Part shown: positions 54,522-63,946 of the stretch, one piece after another
Numbering within the stretch: the stretch's first letter is position 1
Layout: the number at the start of each line of letters is the position of its first letter
NCBI GenBank assembly: GCA_024229115.1
Contig: JAAEST010000053.1
Location: 362,350 to 426,349, forward strand
Length of the DNA stretch: 64,000 bases
Source of the DNA: Oligoflexia bacterium
GTDB taxonomy: Bacteria; Bdellovibrionota; Bacteriovoracia; Bacteriovoracales; Bacteriovoracaceae
Reading direction: 5' to 3'
Notes under the pieces: model-generated
The model's database searches: none
Seen by the model: the letters and a program-made list of their open reading frames with translations, nothing else
What the model was told of the DNA's origin: nothing
Position numbers and translations under genes: made by a program

Positions 54522-55512
54522 CCTTACTTCCATTTTTAAAGAGAATCTTTTCAAAGAATTCAAAACTTTTTCTACAAGTTTCTTTATCTCCAAAATTATT
54601 ATTTTTCAGGATAGATGGCTGAGTAACAAATGCCGTAAATAATTCAGCAAAGTGCTCATTGGCCTTATTATCGGAATATCCAGAAACTAGGCATGGCTTG
54701 ATCTTACCTCTGGCCTGCCCCTGTTTTCTAAAGTCACCTCTCGTTCCTCCAAGGTGTCTATAGAAAGCGTCATAAACACTCGTATTCGTCCCTGGCATTA
54801 AGTTATTTCCAATTAAATGTGACCACTCATGAACATGTTGGGCCACACTACTTCCATAGTGCATATGACCTGATCTACCAACCTTAATTTTTTCCCAGTA
54901 CTGTTGAGAACCACTTGAGTCTGAAAATTCAACAGGAAATGGACTTGGTTGACCACTTCTTGGCGATCCAGGTCTAAAAACTCCACCAGCTAAATGCTGA
55001 ACAGACATAACTGCGGCACCTAACGCTTTCACTTCAGCATTACTAACAGCTTTAGAACCTCTGGCCGCCCTATAAGTTAAATTCTGAGAAGCAATCGCTT
55101 GCTTCGCTTCATCTAAAGATATTGTATCCGGTGGAATACATCCTTTTCTAGGGATTGGATGTCTCTTTAAAGAATAACCATATGTATTCTGAGATCTACC
55201 AGTATTATTACTCGTAAATCTTGTATTTCCTGAAAAAGAAGGTTGTGGTTGTGGGGACGCCGGCCTTCTACTCGTATTATGATTACAGTCCCTATCGATA
55301 TTTCCAGGATTACTCACGACACGACTTAAACTTCTTCCATCAGGAAAGTTTGTTCCGCCATTTGTTAATGTAATCATCGCTTCAGCAGCATCTGGATTTC
55401 TTTCAGCAGCGATCATTTCACCGAGAGCACCTTGTGTAGCATCTTGATCTGTTTCGCAAGAAAGAGTAAAAGTTAAAATGAATGTCAGTGTTAGTGCGTT
55501 TAATTTTTTCAT
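54505..55512 (-). CDS. Zincin-like lipoprotein
   Basis: A 335-residue lipoprotein (FTLSC, lipobox Cys19). A Gly/Ser/Pro/Arg-rich segment (about 60-125) is followed by a likely catalytic domain with HVHEWSHLIGN: His228-Glu229-x-x-His232 is an HExxH zinc motif. About 60 residues on, NEHFAELFTAF could supply the third ligand, as in M35-like or lysine-specific metallo-endopeptidases. Peptidase activity is inferred. It is the second HExxH secreted protein in the window. No other gene is cotranscribed for certain. Confidence 0.6.
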   Translation of the reverse strand: MKKLNALTLTFILTFTLSCETDQDATQGALGEMIAAERNPDAAEAMITLTNGGTNFPDGRSLSRVVSNPGNIDRDCNHNTSRRPASPQPQPSFSGNTRFTSNNTGRSQNTYGYSLKRHPIPRKGCIPPDTISLDEAKQAIASQNLTYRAARGSKAVSNAEVKALGAAVMSVQHLAGGVFRPGSPRSGQPSPFPVEFSDSSGSQQYWEKIKVGRSGHMHYGSSVAQHVHEWSHLIGNNLMPGTNTSVYDAFYRHLGGTRGDFRKQGQARGKIKPCLVSGYSDNKANEHFAELFTAFVTQPSILKNNNFGDKETCRKSFEFFEKILFKNGSKVKECM

Positions 55513-55597
55513 ATATATACTCTAAATGCTTTCTAATTTTTCCCTAAGAGAATTACCAAAAATAAGCAAATAATTCTCTAACCTATTAAAAACCTGT

Positions 55598-57166
55598 TTA
55601 TCTTCGATGATGGAAGTTCCTAAAATGTGCCCCTTTTCTGTGGCGCCTATGCTTATGATGATCGACTTTCTTCTTTGGAGGTCTAAAATACTTCATCCAA
55701 TGAGATTTCTTCTTTCTCTTATCGTAACGAGCTCTATCTTCATCACGATACTCGTCTAAAATATTAAACATCTGCTTCATTGATAACGGCATCGGTGATG
55801 CTTTTTGCTTTTCATTGATTCTAGTTTGAAGTTTCTCTCCGACCATATCAAGAACTATAAAAAGTTCTAGTTGATCAGAACTCATATTTTTTGGAAATTT
55901 CTCCTTAAGCCCTCTTAAAAAAGGTAGCCAAGTGAATCTTCTTGAAATCCAAGCAAAATCAGACTTTGCTCTAATTTTAAATGGAGGCTTAAAGTAATGA
56001 CCATCAAGTTCCATCCATTCAAAGATTTTTGTAAGAATGGCATCCTTTACACGAGAGTCTCTAATCTTGGCAGGGTTTCTCCATTCAGCAACAATTTCAA
56101 AATCAGAATCAAATTCAATATCCCCAGGCCCAAAAGTATCGAACTCATCAATATTCTTCTCATCAATTTTTATTCCGAGTGTATTTAAGAACGGAATCTG
56201 CCCGGCACTGAATTTCGTTTTGAATCTTGGAACATCAATATCTTTTGAAACACATTGAAATCCTGCATAGACGACTTCAGAACAAAAGAGTTGACTGTCA
56301 TCTTTATAATCCATTGTGAAATCATATTTGATATTCTTCTTCTTTTGATTTTGGTGATAATCTATTTTTTCATAGATACATTTACTTGCTTGATGAGCAA
56401 TACCTGTGTCCTTATATCTAAAAACCACGGTTCTTGCGTTTTTTTGGTCTATATGCTTTTTTATAGGCTCAACCACATTTCCTATTTCAATATGAGCTTC
56501 ACTCGTATGAAGTTCTCCTTTATCATCTTTGAAAACAAATGAAAGATGTGAAAACTGAGCATCGTCTTCACCAATTCTCGCGATTGCTGCTGAACTATAA
56601 GCATTCCCTCTTGAAAGAATCACATCTCCTGAACGAAGATCTTTATGAGACTTAAATAGATGCTTATATTTTTGATTCACCAGATGAAATGGAAACTCTC
56701 CTTCAAGAGTTACAAACTTCTCAGCGTCTAACTTCTCTCCACCTCCAGTCATATACAATTCAATGAAGTAATCTTCCATATAACGAAGAGCTCGAACAAC
56801 ACTTCTTACACTCGCAAGACACTTTCTTCCATCTTCACTTGGATCATTAAGAAGATGTAATTTATCCTTTAATTCAATTCTAGTTTCAAAACTTTTTTCA
56901 ACGAGTGTTGAAATTTCATCTTTAGTTAGCTTTGCCATCCCAATATCTTTAGCTTCTAGACTAAGAAAGATGGAATAGTATTTACTTAGTTCTTCATGGC
57001 AATACTTCGAGGACTCAACATCGCCAGAAATCTTCTGCGAAAGAGTATCAAGAATAAGAAAGAGATCACTTTCATTTTGAACAGAACTTGGAGTTCTCTT
57101 TGGCGTCCAAAACGAACATGACGATACGGCCAATATAACAATTAATGATACAAAAAATTTCATCAC
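55598..57166 (-). CDS. YiiX/YebB-like permuted NlpC/P60 lipoprotein
   Basis: A 522-residue lipoprotein (VSSC, lipobox Cys17). After a helical N-terminal part (30-150) comes a permuted NlpC/P60 papain-like domain: LRSGDVILSRG (178-187), the catalytic His in FSHLSFV (His207) and the Cys in QLFCSEVVYAGF (Cys295). The order His before Cys marks the YiiX/YebB group. Such enzymes cut amide bonds in peptidoglycan or lipids. A long C-terminal tail (about 340-522) ends in a very basic, His-rich stretch. It could act on its own or other cell walls. Confidence 0.72.
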   Translation of the reverse strand: MMKFFVSLIVILAVSSCSFWTPKRTPSSVQNESDLFLILDTLSQKISGDVESSKYCHEELSKYYSIFLSLEAKDIGMAKLTKDEISTLVEKSFETRIELKDKLHLLNDPSEDGRKCLASVRSVVRALRYMEDYFIELYMTGGGEKLDAEKFVTLEGEFPFHLVNQKYKHLFKSHKDLRSGDVILSRGNAYSSAAIARIGEDDAQFSHLSFVFKDDKGELHTSEAHIEIGNVVEPIKKHIDQKNARTVVFRYKDTGIAHQASKCIYEKIDYHQNQKKKNIKYDFTMDYKDDSQLFCSEVVYAGFQCVSKDIDVPRFKTKFSAGQIPFLNTLGIKIDEKNIDEFDTFGPGDIEFDSDFEIVAEWRNPAKIRDSRVKDAILTKIFEWMELDGHYFKPPFKIRAKSDFAWISRRFTWLPFLRGLKEKFPKNMSSDQLELFIVLDMVGEKLQTRINEKQKASPMPLSMKQMFNILDEYRDEDRARYDKRKKKSHWMKYFRPPKKKVDHHKHRRHRKGAHFRNFHHRR

Positions 57167-57268
57167 ACACCTCTAAGAAATACTTCAATTCCTTATCGGT
57201 ATAGTCATATAATTTATTGAGTTCGCTTCTGGTTACAACCCTTTGAAATTACTAGTTTTTTTTATTCA

Positions 57269-58096
57269 CTAGAAGATATATTTCAATTTTAACTGAGAAT
57301 CTGCATGCCCACCTTCATTAAAATCATAGTTAAAATTACCAGAATTAAAATTTAAGTCATATGTGATACTTTTGATATAAAAGTCTACGGCAAAACTATT
57401 TCCCAATTCATATCCCATGTCTAATTGACCACCAATACTTGGGTCAACATCAGCTCCGGGCAAGCCATTTATATCTGTATAATTTAGATTTAATCCAAAT
57501 CCTAGATAAAACTTTTCCCAACGATAAAGGATAGTTCCATGTACGATATAGGATGTTAATTTAACTTTATTAGAAAGTGGACTTAAACTATAGACGTGTC
57601 CATTTTGGGTAATTACTTTTGACTTAATTTCTCTTTCTAGATCATAATCAAGACCAGCAATCATTCCCCAACCATTCTTCCTCATATATCTCAGCTCAAA
57701 GCCAAGTCCATATGCAGGTTCTAATTCAAAAGTTTGATTTGCTGTTGTATTAGTACCATTGCTTTTATTTGTGATTTTTAATATTCCATCATAAGTTGCA
57801 GACCCTATTCTAGATAAGTAAATAGCATATCTCGTAGTAGCTTTTTGATTCTCCTCATTTTTCTCAGTAGTTTCTTTTTTAATTTCTTCTTTTTTCAAAT
57901 TTTGACTAGTTGAAGAATTTTTACAAGTTACTACAAACTCTCTTTCATTTGAATCCATAATAAAGTCGTTACCTTCACAAAAAGAAACAGCCTCTTTTTT
58001 ACAAGATTGAATTCCTTTTGCAGCAACACATCTTAATTCCTGTGAAAAAACACTTTTTGAGATAAGAAATAAAAAAATGATAATAAGTTTTTTCAT
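57269..58096 (-). CDS. Outer-membrane beta-barrel protein
   Basis: A 275-residue protein with a signal peptide (cleavage near VFSQ, residue 18). Residues 20-60 have four cysteines in a small globular region, then a Lys/Glu-rich linker, and from about 90 to the end a barrel of 8-10 strands finishing in DSQLKLKYIF. It resembles OmpA/OmpW-like barrels in size. Its function is unknown. It diverges from the DUF1905 gene with 39 bases between the starts. Confidence 0.72.
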   Translation of the reverse strand: MKKLIIIFLFLISKSVFSQELRCVAAKGIQSCKKEAVSFCEGNDFIMDSNEREFVVTCKNSSTSQNLKKEEIKKETTEKNEENQKATTRYAIYLSRIGSATYDGILKITNKSNGTNTTANQTFELEPAYGLGFELRYMRKNGWGMIAGLDYDLEREIKSKVITQNGHVYSLSPLSNKVKLTSYIVHGTILYRWEKFYLGFGLNLNYTDINGLPGADVDPSIGGQLDMGYELGNSFAVDFYIKSITYDLNFNSGNFNYDFNEGGHADSQLKLKYIF

Positions 58097-58135
58097 TGTT
58101 TAACCTTTCGCTAGTTATTGTTATCATAAGATAGT

Positions 58136-58486
58136 ATGAAAGCGTCAATTAAGAAAGTCATATTTGAATATTCCTTCAGTGGAAAGATTTGGAAAACCGA
58201 CGGAAAAGGTGGATGGTACTTCATCACTCTGCCTAAAAGTCTCTCAAAGAAAATTCGTAAGGCCCACAAAGAATCAGAAGAAGGATGGGGACGCTTAAAA
58301 ACCAAAGCTCAAATAAATAAAACGACATGGGAAACAGCGATCTGGTTTGATACCAAGGCCGACTCCTTTCTCCTTCCTGTTAAATCTGAAATCAGAAAGA
58401 AAGAATCTCTCGACATCGATAGTAAGTGTAAAGTTGATTTAACTTTTAGTTTCGATGAGTGGTTCTGGAAGCTCTTTATGTCTTAG
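58136..58486 (+). CDS. DUF1905 protein
   Basis: A 116-residue protein of the DUF1905 family: FEYSFSGKIWKTDGKGGWYFITLPK, then GWGRLKTKAQINKTTWETAIWFD. The family folds as a small barrel and often sits next to other DUF genes; its function is not known. The stop codon interlocks with that of xthA in TTAG. No signal peptide. Confidence 0.8.
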   Translation: MKASIKKVIFEYSFSGKIWKTDGKGGWYFITLPKSLSKKIRKAHKESEEGWGRLKTKAQINKTTWETAIWFDTKADSFLLPVKSEIRKKESLDIDSKCKVDLTFSFDEWFWKLFMS

Positions 58487-59274
58487 TTTTTAATCACAAG
58501 ATTAATAGGACAGTGATCACTACCAAGAACTTCAATTGAATGAGTGCAAGACTTTACTCTCTCCACAAAGTCATTTGTTGACCAGAAATAATCAATACGC
58601 CAACCAATATTACGAGCACGACAATCGCCACGATAAGTCCACCATGTGTAATGTCCATTTTCTTCTGGTGAAGTGAAGTGTCTGAAGAGATCAGTAAAAC
58701 CTTGTTCCCTAAATTCATCCATCCACTCTCTTTCAATTGGAAGAAAGCCTGTGGATTTTGTATTGGTCTTTGGATTAGCAAGATCCATTTCGGTATGTGC
58801 TGTATTGTAATCACCTGTGATCACAACTTCTTTCTTCTTTTTCTTCCTAAGATCCAAAGCTAGACTTGCTACTTTTCTACTAAACTCTAACTTATAAGGA
58901 ACACGACTATGATCTCTCTTTCCGTTTGGAAAATAGCAATTAATCAAAATGAAGTCAGAAAATTCGGTAATGAGTGTTCTCCCCTCAACATCAAATTCTT
59001 CTACTCCAAGACCAACTGTATGCTCGTGCTCTAATCCTTTCTTTACCCAGGTCGCCACACCAGAATAACCTTTACGCTCAGCTGGAGCATAGAGAACTTC
59101 ATACTTATCTGGATTCACCAACTCTTCGCTTAACTGCTCAGGTAAGGCCTTTGTTTCTTGCAGGCAAATAATATCTGGCTTCGACTCTGCTACCCAATCA
59201 TGAAACCCTTTTTTCTCACAGGCCCTAATTCCAGCAACATTCCAAGATGATATTTTTAATGATTTCTTTGCCAT
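58483..59274 (-). CDS. xthA: Exodeoxyribonuclease III
   Basis: A 263-residue AP endonuclease/3'-5' exonuclease of base-excision repair. Motifs are the metal-binding LQETK, a NCYFPNG segment, GDYNTAH (catalytic Asp) and the terminal GSDHCPI with the catalytic Asp-His pair. Length and order are typical. It starts 15 bases after the XRE-cupin regulator stop, so they form an operon; the regulator may control the repair gene. It is one of two base-excision repair genes here, with mutM. Confidence 0.95.
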   Translation of the reverse strand: MAKKSLKISSWNVAGIRACEKKGFHDWVAESKPDIICLQETKALPEQLSEELVNPDKYEVLYAPAERKGYSGVATWVKKGLEHEHTVGLGVEEFDVEGRTLITEFSDFILINCYFPNGKRDHSRVPYKLEFSRKVASLALDLRKKKKKEVVITGDYNTAHTEMDLANPKTNTKSTGFLPIEREWMDEFREQGFTDLFRHFTSPEENGHYTWWTYRGDCRARNIGWRIDYFWSTNDFVERVKSCTHSIEVLGSDHCPINLVIKN

Positions 59275-59289
59275 ATTTCTTCCTAATAA

Positions 59290-59844
59290 TTATTCAGTGT
59301 AAGGGAGCACAATGCTAATGTACTCAAGATTCTCTTTCCCAATATTTCGATAAGCGTGATTCACGTCCCCTGGAAAGGCCAACACTTGATTTTCTTCCAC
59401 CGTTATCTTTTCGTTATTAATAGTGATTTGAAGCGTCCCTTTTATCACTGTTAGATATTCTTTCGTTCCCGTTAAATGAGGACTTCCACGAAAAACTTCT
59501 CCTGACTTAATCACAACACGATCAATTGCGATGTCTTTAATCTTATCAGGAAAGAGTTTATAGATTTCAACATACTTCCCTCTCACCTCTTTTATAAGAT
59601 CTTCTTCCTTTAATAAGAGAATCGATGAACGAGGTTTAGAAATGAGCTGATCAATACTTACTCCTAGCGCTTCAGATATTTTGATGACATTGGAAATAGA
59701 AGGATTTGCTTCACCTGACTCAATATTGGTAATTGTTGAACGGGCCAAACCTGAAAGTTTTGAAAAGTCCTCTTGAGTATAGTTACGCTTTATCCTAAAA
59801 GCTTTGAGATTTTCAGCTAAATAACTACCATTCTTGTCTAACAT
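59290..59844 (-). CDS. XRE-cupin transcriptional regulator
   Basis: A 184-residue regulator with an N-terminal helix-turn-helix (about 10-65, with RNYTQEDFSKLSGLARSTIT and GEANPSISNV) and a C-terminal cupin (about 105-175, GSPHLTGTKEYLTVIKGTL, then PGDVNHAYRN). Members bind DNA and sense a small ligand through the cupin. The frame is open from a TTG at 59856, but GGTGAG lies before the ATG at 59844. It is divergent from sodB and upstream of xthA, so it could control either. Confidence 0.88.
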   Translation of the reverse strand: MLDKNGSYLAENLKAFRIKRNYTQEDFSKLSGLARSTITNIESGEANPSISNVIKISEALGVSIDQLISKPRSSILLLKEEDLIKEVRGKYVEIYKLFPDKIKDIAIDRVVIKSGEVFRGSPHLTGTKEYLTVIKGTLQITINNEKITVEENQVLAFPGDVNHAYRNIGKENLEYISIVLPYTE

Positions 59845-59915
59845 TTCTCTCACCAAAATTGTCCACTTTATTAGCGCAAGGCTATAAGTGCCTGATATTA
59901 AGTATGTCTAATAAG

Positions 59916-59944
59916 TTGAGACTATAGCGCAATGACAATATATT
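59916..59944 (+). promoter_or_regulatory. Sigma70-type promoter for sodB
   Basis: TTGAGA (59916-59921), 17 bases, TATATT (59939-59944). It gives a leader of about 65 bases before the ATG at 60016, with a good AAAGGAG ribosome site at the end. Confidence 0.55.
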
Positions 59945-60015
59945 AACAAACGGTTTGAAAAAACCCAAAATTCGTTTACCGTAGTGAAAGTCGTTAAATT
60001 AATAAAGGAGTATTT

Positions 60016-60588
60016 ATGGCAATTGAATTACCAGCTCTACCATGGGCAGAAAATGCATTAGAACCACATATCTCAGCTGAGACTATTAGCTTCCATTACG
60101 GAAAGCACCACAATGCTTACGCTACAAAGTTAAACGCTGCGATCGAAGGTACAGATAACGCAAACAAGTCACTTGAAGAAATCATTATGAATTCTGAAGG
60201 TGGTCTTTTCAACAATGCTGCACAAGTTTGGAACCACACATTTTACTGGAACTGTTTAGCTCCAAATGCTGGTGGTGCTGCTACTGGTGCAATCGCTGAC
60301 AAGATCAACGCGAAATGGGGAAGCTTTGATAAGTTCAAAGAAGACTTCACGAACGCTGCTGCAACTAACTTTGGTTCAGCTTGGACTTGGCTTGTTGATA
60401 ACAATGGTGAATTAGAAATCTTCAACACTTCTAACGCTGACACTCCAATGAAGCACGGAAGAAAAGCTCTAATGACTATTGATGTTTGGGAGCATGCTTA
60501 TTACGTAGATTACAGAAATGCTAGACCAAAGTATATCGAAGCATTCTGGAACCTAGTTAACTGGGACTTCGTAAACTCAAATTTATAA
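60016..60588 (+). CDS. sodB: Iron superoxide dismutase
   Basis: A 190-residue Fe-type superoxide dismutase. The metal ligands are His27 (FHYGKHH), His74 (VWNHTFYWN), Asp156 and His160 (DVWEHAYYVDY); Gln70, the second-sphere residue of Fe enzymes, precedes His74. There is no signal peptide, so the enzyme is cytosolic. It has a good promoter and ribosome site and a strong terminator, and stands next to a divergent XRE-cupin regulator. Confidence 0.96.
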   Translation: MAIELPALPWAENALEPHISAETISFHYGKHHNAYATKLNAAIEGTDNANKSLEEIIMNSEGGLFNNAAQVWNHTFYWNCLAPNAGGAATGAIADKINAKWGSFDKFKEDFTNAAATNFGSAWTWLVDNNGELEIFNTSNADTPMKHGRKALMTIDVWEHAYYVDYRNARPKYIEAFWNLVNWDFVNSNL

Positions 60589-60597
60589 AAAATTAAG

Positions 60598-60622
60598 GCC
60601 CTCTTCGGAGGGCTTTTTTTTT
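60598..60622 (+). terminator. Rho-independent terminator
   Basis: GCCCTC (60598-60603), TTCG tetraloop, GAGGGC (60608-60613), then nine T residues. It ends the sodB transcript. Confidence 0.92.
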
Positions 60623-60667
60623 GAAATAATTAGTCATTTTGCTCATTTTTCCATAAAATTTATATAT

Positions 60668-61564
60668 ATGATTCAATTAAAAGATAGCTTTAAAATACTA
60701 CTGATGGCAGTTGTGTACTTTATCATTGCCTACTTTGGACTAAAGCTAGCATTTTCCAACCAACAAGTGACACCAACCTGGCCAGCTTCAGGTTTCGCTG
60801 TTTTCTGTTATCTCATCTATCGAGAAAAATCACTCCCTGCGATTTATCTAGGAGCACTTTCGATTAATATCTTCGTCTCCTCAAAGATACTTTCATCACT
60901 CTTCATTGCTTTTGGAAATACCTTAGAGGCGATGCTAACTGTTCTCATATTTAAAAGTTTATTCAAAGAAGATAATTTCTTTAATAAGAATGGTGCCATC
61001 AAATTATTCTTTGCCGCTTCATTCGGATGCTTAATCGCCTCTATCGGTGGAGCTCTCTCCTTACATTACTTAGAAGATGTTCCAGCAAAACAATTTCTAA
61101 ATATTTTCTGGACTTGGTGGTTAGGAGACTTAACTGGCATAGTCGTTATCACTCCCTTTCTCCTTTATTTCTTCTATAGAAAGTTTGATAATATTTTTAA
61201 GGCCCCAGTTGAATTCATGGCCTTTCTCTTTATCTTTAATCTCTACTGCTTTCTTATCTTAGGGTCAGATATCTTAGCAGAATATAAACTTGGGGCTCTT
61301 TCTTATACAATGCTCCCGTTAGTAATATGGGGAGTCTATCGCTTTGAGATTGCGGGCTCTCTTACTATTGTTATTTTTTCCTATGCCTACTCAGTCGTCG
61401 CAACCATTATGAGTACAGGACCCTTTTATATTAAGCACGATATCAATGGTTCTCTGTTAAATTTAGACTTATTTATAATCACAATAGCCGTCAGTACCTT
61501 AACAATGGCCCTTCTCTACTATAATTTACACGATAAGAAATTAAGTACTGAAACCAACGGATGA
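60668..61564 (+). CDS. Orphan MASE1-domain membrane protein
   Basis: A 298-residue integral membrane protein with about eight to ten hydrophobic helices and the MASE1 motif TPTWPASGFAVF near residue 35; the order of helices matches the MASE1 sensor domain over its full length. MASE1 is usually fused to histidine kinases or to GGDEF/EAL domains, but here the protein ends after the last helix with no output domain. It ends 3 bases before mutM. Its signal and partner are unknown; it may pass a signal to another membrane protein. Confidence 0.8.
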   Translation: MIQLKDSFKILLMAVVYFIIAYFGLKLAFSNQQVTPTWPASGFAVFCYLIYREKSLPAIYLGALSINIFVSSKILSSLFIAFGNTLEAMLTVLIFKSLFKEDNFFNKNGAIKLFFAASFGCLIASIGGALSLHYLEDVPAKQFLNIFWTWWLGDLTGIVVITPFLLYFFYRKFDNIFKAPVEFMAFLFIFNLYCFLILGSDILAEYKLGALSYTMLPLVIWGVYRFEIAGSLTIVIFSYAYSVVATIMSTGPFYIKHDINGSLLNLDLFIITIAVSTLTMALLYYNLHDKKLSTETNG

Positions 61565-61567
61565 AGA

Positions 61568-62386
61568 ATGCCTGAACTACCCGAAGTTGAAACCATTCGA
61601 AAACAATTAAGTGATTATCTACCTCTGACTATACAGAAAGTGGAAAAATCAGACGTTGTGGGTTCTATCCTTAAAGAAGAATCTTTTAAATTAAAAGGTA
61701 AAACTATTCACAGTATTTCTCGTACTGGTAAGATGATGGATTTCTACTTTGGTAGTGATTTTCATATGCTTTCACATCTAGGAATGTCAGGTTCATGGAG
61801 AATATCCCCTACCAAAGTGAAAGAGAAGCATACCCACTTTCAATTAACTTGTTTAAATAGAGACAAAGAAAAGATTTTTTTGGCCTATGTTGATCCGAGA
61901 AGATTCGGGAATATCTATATTAATACAAAAGAAGAAACAAAGAAGCATTATAAGAAGCTTGGTATCGATATCGCCTCGGAAGAATTTAATGCTGATTATA
62001 TATGGGAATGCATAAAGAAATTTCCTAATAAAGAAATAAAGCCTTTTCTCTTAGAACAAAAATACTTCGCTGGAGTTGGAAATTATATTGCTAGTGAAAT
62101 ATGTGCTCGAGCAGGAATAAAACCGACAAAGAAAAATAAGTCTCTACGAAAGAAAGATGCTCACTCTCTCTTAGAAGGAACAAAGAGTATTCTCGAAGAT
62201 ACTATCTCTAATAATGGAACGACTTTTAGTGGCGGTTATTCAGATGCGAATGGAGAAAAGGGCGAAGGCGTTAAAAACCTTGTCGTTTTCTATCAGACAA
62301 TCTGTGGTCTTTGTAAGAAAACTCCTGTCATAAAAATAACTCAGGCCACACGAGGAACATACTATTGTCCTTCATGCCAAAAGTAA
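61568..62386 (+). CDS. mutM: Formamidopyrimidine-DNA glycosylase
   Basis: A 272-residue Fpg/MutM that removes oxidised purines such as 8-oxoguanine. The N-terminal PELPEVE with catalytic Pro2 and Glu3, the H2TH domain (AGVGNYIASEI) and the C-terminal zinc finger (CGLCKK-x-CPSC) are intact. The start is the ATG at 61568, 3 bases after the MASE1 gene. It may be cotranscribed with it and with the next solute-binding gene. Confidence 0.95.
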   Translation: MPELPEVETIRKQLSDYLPLTIQKVEKSDVVGSILKEESFKLKGKTIHSISRTGKMMDFYFGSDFHMLSHLGMSGSWRISPTKVKEKHTHFQLTCLNRDKEKIFLAYVDPRRFGNIYINTKEETKKHYKKLGIDIASEEFNADYIWECIKKFPNKEIKPFLLEQKYFAGVGNYIASEICARAGIKPTKKNKSLRKKDAHSLLEGTKSILEDTISNNGTTFSGGYSDANGEKGEGVKNLVVFYQTICGLCKKTPVIKITQATRGTYYCPSCQK

Positions 62387-62399
62387 GTAAAATATTTCT

Positions 62400-63119
62400 G
62401 TGCTAAGAACAAATCTTTTCCTATTACTATTCTCATTTAATATTACAGCTGCTGAAATCAAAGTTTCATATACGCCTATCAAACCTTACTCTTACTTGAA
62501 TGATAAGAATGAAGTAAAAGGAAAATGCCCCGACTTAGCTAAAACTCTTTTTCATGATACAAAATTTAAAATTAGAGATATTTACCTGCCATGGAAGAGA
62601 ACGCTTCTTAATGCAAAGAAAGGAGATGTCGATCTCATTATATGTATCTCCAAATCCCCTGATCGTGAAAAATATCTTCATTTCTCAGAACCAATGGGCC
62701 ACTTCGGCTACTACTTAGTCACAAACAAAAATATTCCTAAACTCAATCTCAAAGATAAAGAACTCATAAAAAAACTATTGCCTTACAGAATTGTTATGAA
62801 TAGCGGAAGTAATGTTGGAGACCCAGCACTTCAAAAGCTTGTGGAGAGAAAGAATACTGTCTTTGTGAAAAGTACCAGTGTTATTTTAGAAATGATTGCC
62901 AAAAATCGCGGTGACTATGCCATACTTCCAAAAGATAGTATCTATCACTTCTTAAACGATAGAATTGGAAAGAAATTAAGAATCTATAAGACACCAATTA
63001 AAAAAAAGTATGTCTACTCAGCAGTTTCAAAAAAATCAAAAAACATAACTGTTGATTGGTTAAATAGAAAACTTAAGAATAACAATTTAGACAAGAGCCT
63101 AGACTTCGATAGGCCATAA
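62400..63119 (+). CDS. Periplasmic solute-binding protein (SBP_bac_3-like)
   Basis: A 239-residue protein with a signal peptide (about 1-17, GTG start at 62400). It resembles family 3 binding proteins: VSYTPIKPYSYLNDKNEVKG, IYLPWKRTLLNAKKGDVDLI, then FSEPMGHFGYYLVTNKN and GDYAILPKDS. Like the protein at 47340 it has no transporter next to it. It lies 13 bases after mutM. It probably binds an amino acid or polar compound in the periplasm. Confidence 0.75.
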   Translation: MLRTNLFLLLFSFNITAAEIKVSYTPIKPYSYLNDKNEVKGKCPDLAKTLFHDTKFKIRDIYLPWKRTLLNAKKGDVDLIICISKSPDREKYLHFSEPMGHFGYYLVTNKNIPKLNLKDKELIKKLLPYRIVMNSGSNVGDPALQKLVERKNTVFVKSTSVILEMIAKNRGDYAILPKDSIYHFLNDRIGKKLRIYKTPIKKKYVYSAVSKKSKNITVDWLNRKLKNNNLDKSLDFDRP

Positions 63120-63123
63120 AGGT

Positions 63124-63887
63124 TTACGAAGCCTTTTTAACACTCTTAGATTCTAAGTAGCTAAATACCTTATCGGCCATTTTAACTAGATTTGCTTGTT
63201 CATGAACGTTACCCATATCAAAGGCTGCTTTAGGCATTCCATAAACAACACATGAGTCTTCATCCTGAGCAATGGTATAGCCTCCAGCAGATTTAATACT
63301 ACCTATACCAAGAGCACCATCTTTTCCCATACCTGTTAAAAGAAGTGCACAAACATTCATTTTCTTTAGCTTACTTACTGAGTGAAACATATAGTCGACA
63401 TTAGGAACAAAGTTGTGATCACTCTTAGGATTAGAAATTTTAATCCTTAGCTGACTCCCCTCTTTGTCGATAGTCATATTCTTTCCACCAGGAGCAATAT
63501 ATACATGATTACTTTCGACAATTTCACCATCAATTGCTTCAGTCACCTTAAAAGCAAATGTATCATTCAAACTATTGGCAAAAGTTTTAGAAAAATAAGG
63601 TGGGATATGCTGAGAAATCACTACTGGTGGAATCTCATTTGGAAAAGACTTGAATAAATCAAGAATCGCTCGAGTTCCTCCAGTCGAAGAACCGATAGCA
63701 ATTAAACTCTGATCTTTGACATCTAAAAATTTGGCACTATTTAACTTCGTAGTTACGAATGTTGAGCTATCTAAAACCTTAGCCTCGGTTGCCAGAAGTA
63801 GCTTCTCATTGAGAGGGAAACTATCTTTTGTCAGCTCATCTGAAGATGGTTTTTGAATATTGTAGGGTGTAAGAAAAAAACTTCCAT
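63124..63887 (-). pseudogene. cheB: CheB methylesterase, 5' end broken (frameshift or truncation)
   Basis: The catalytic domain of CheB, which removes methyl groups from chemoreceptors, is complete: Ser in AIGSSTGG, His in VISQHIPP and Asp in TGMGKDGALG. The frame holding the Ser motif runs from base 63888 down to 63124 but contains no ATG, GTG or TTG before a GTG at 63621, which lies after the Ser motif. An ATG at 63887 is in another frame; adding one base at the A7 run (63874-63880, T7 on the coding strand) would join it. The receiver domain of standard CheB is absent. Either a frameshift or loss of the 5' part by an insertion next door would explain this. It is called broken, but a sequencing error is possible. 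Confidence 0.75.
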
Positions 63888-63946
63888 TTTAAATTTTAAG
63901 CACGCATAGTTTCACGACTACTTCCATCAACCAAATGGAGGTAGAA

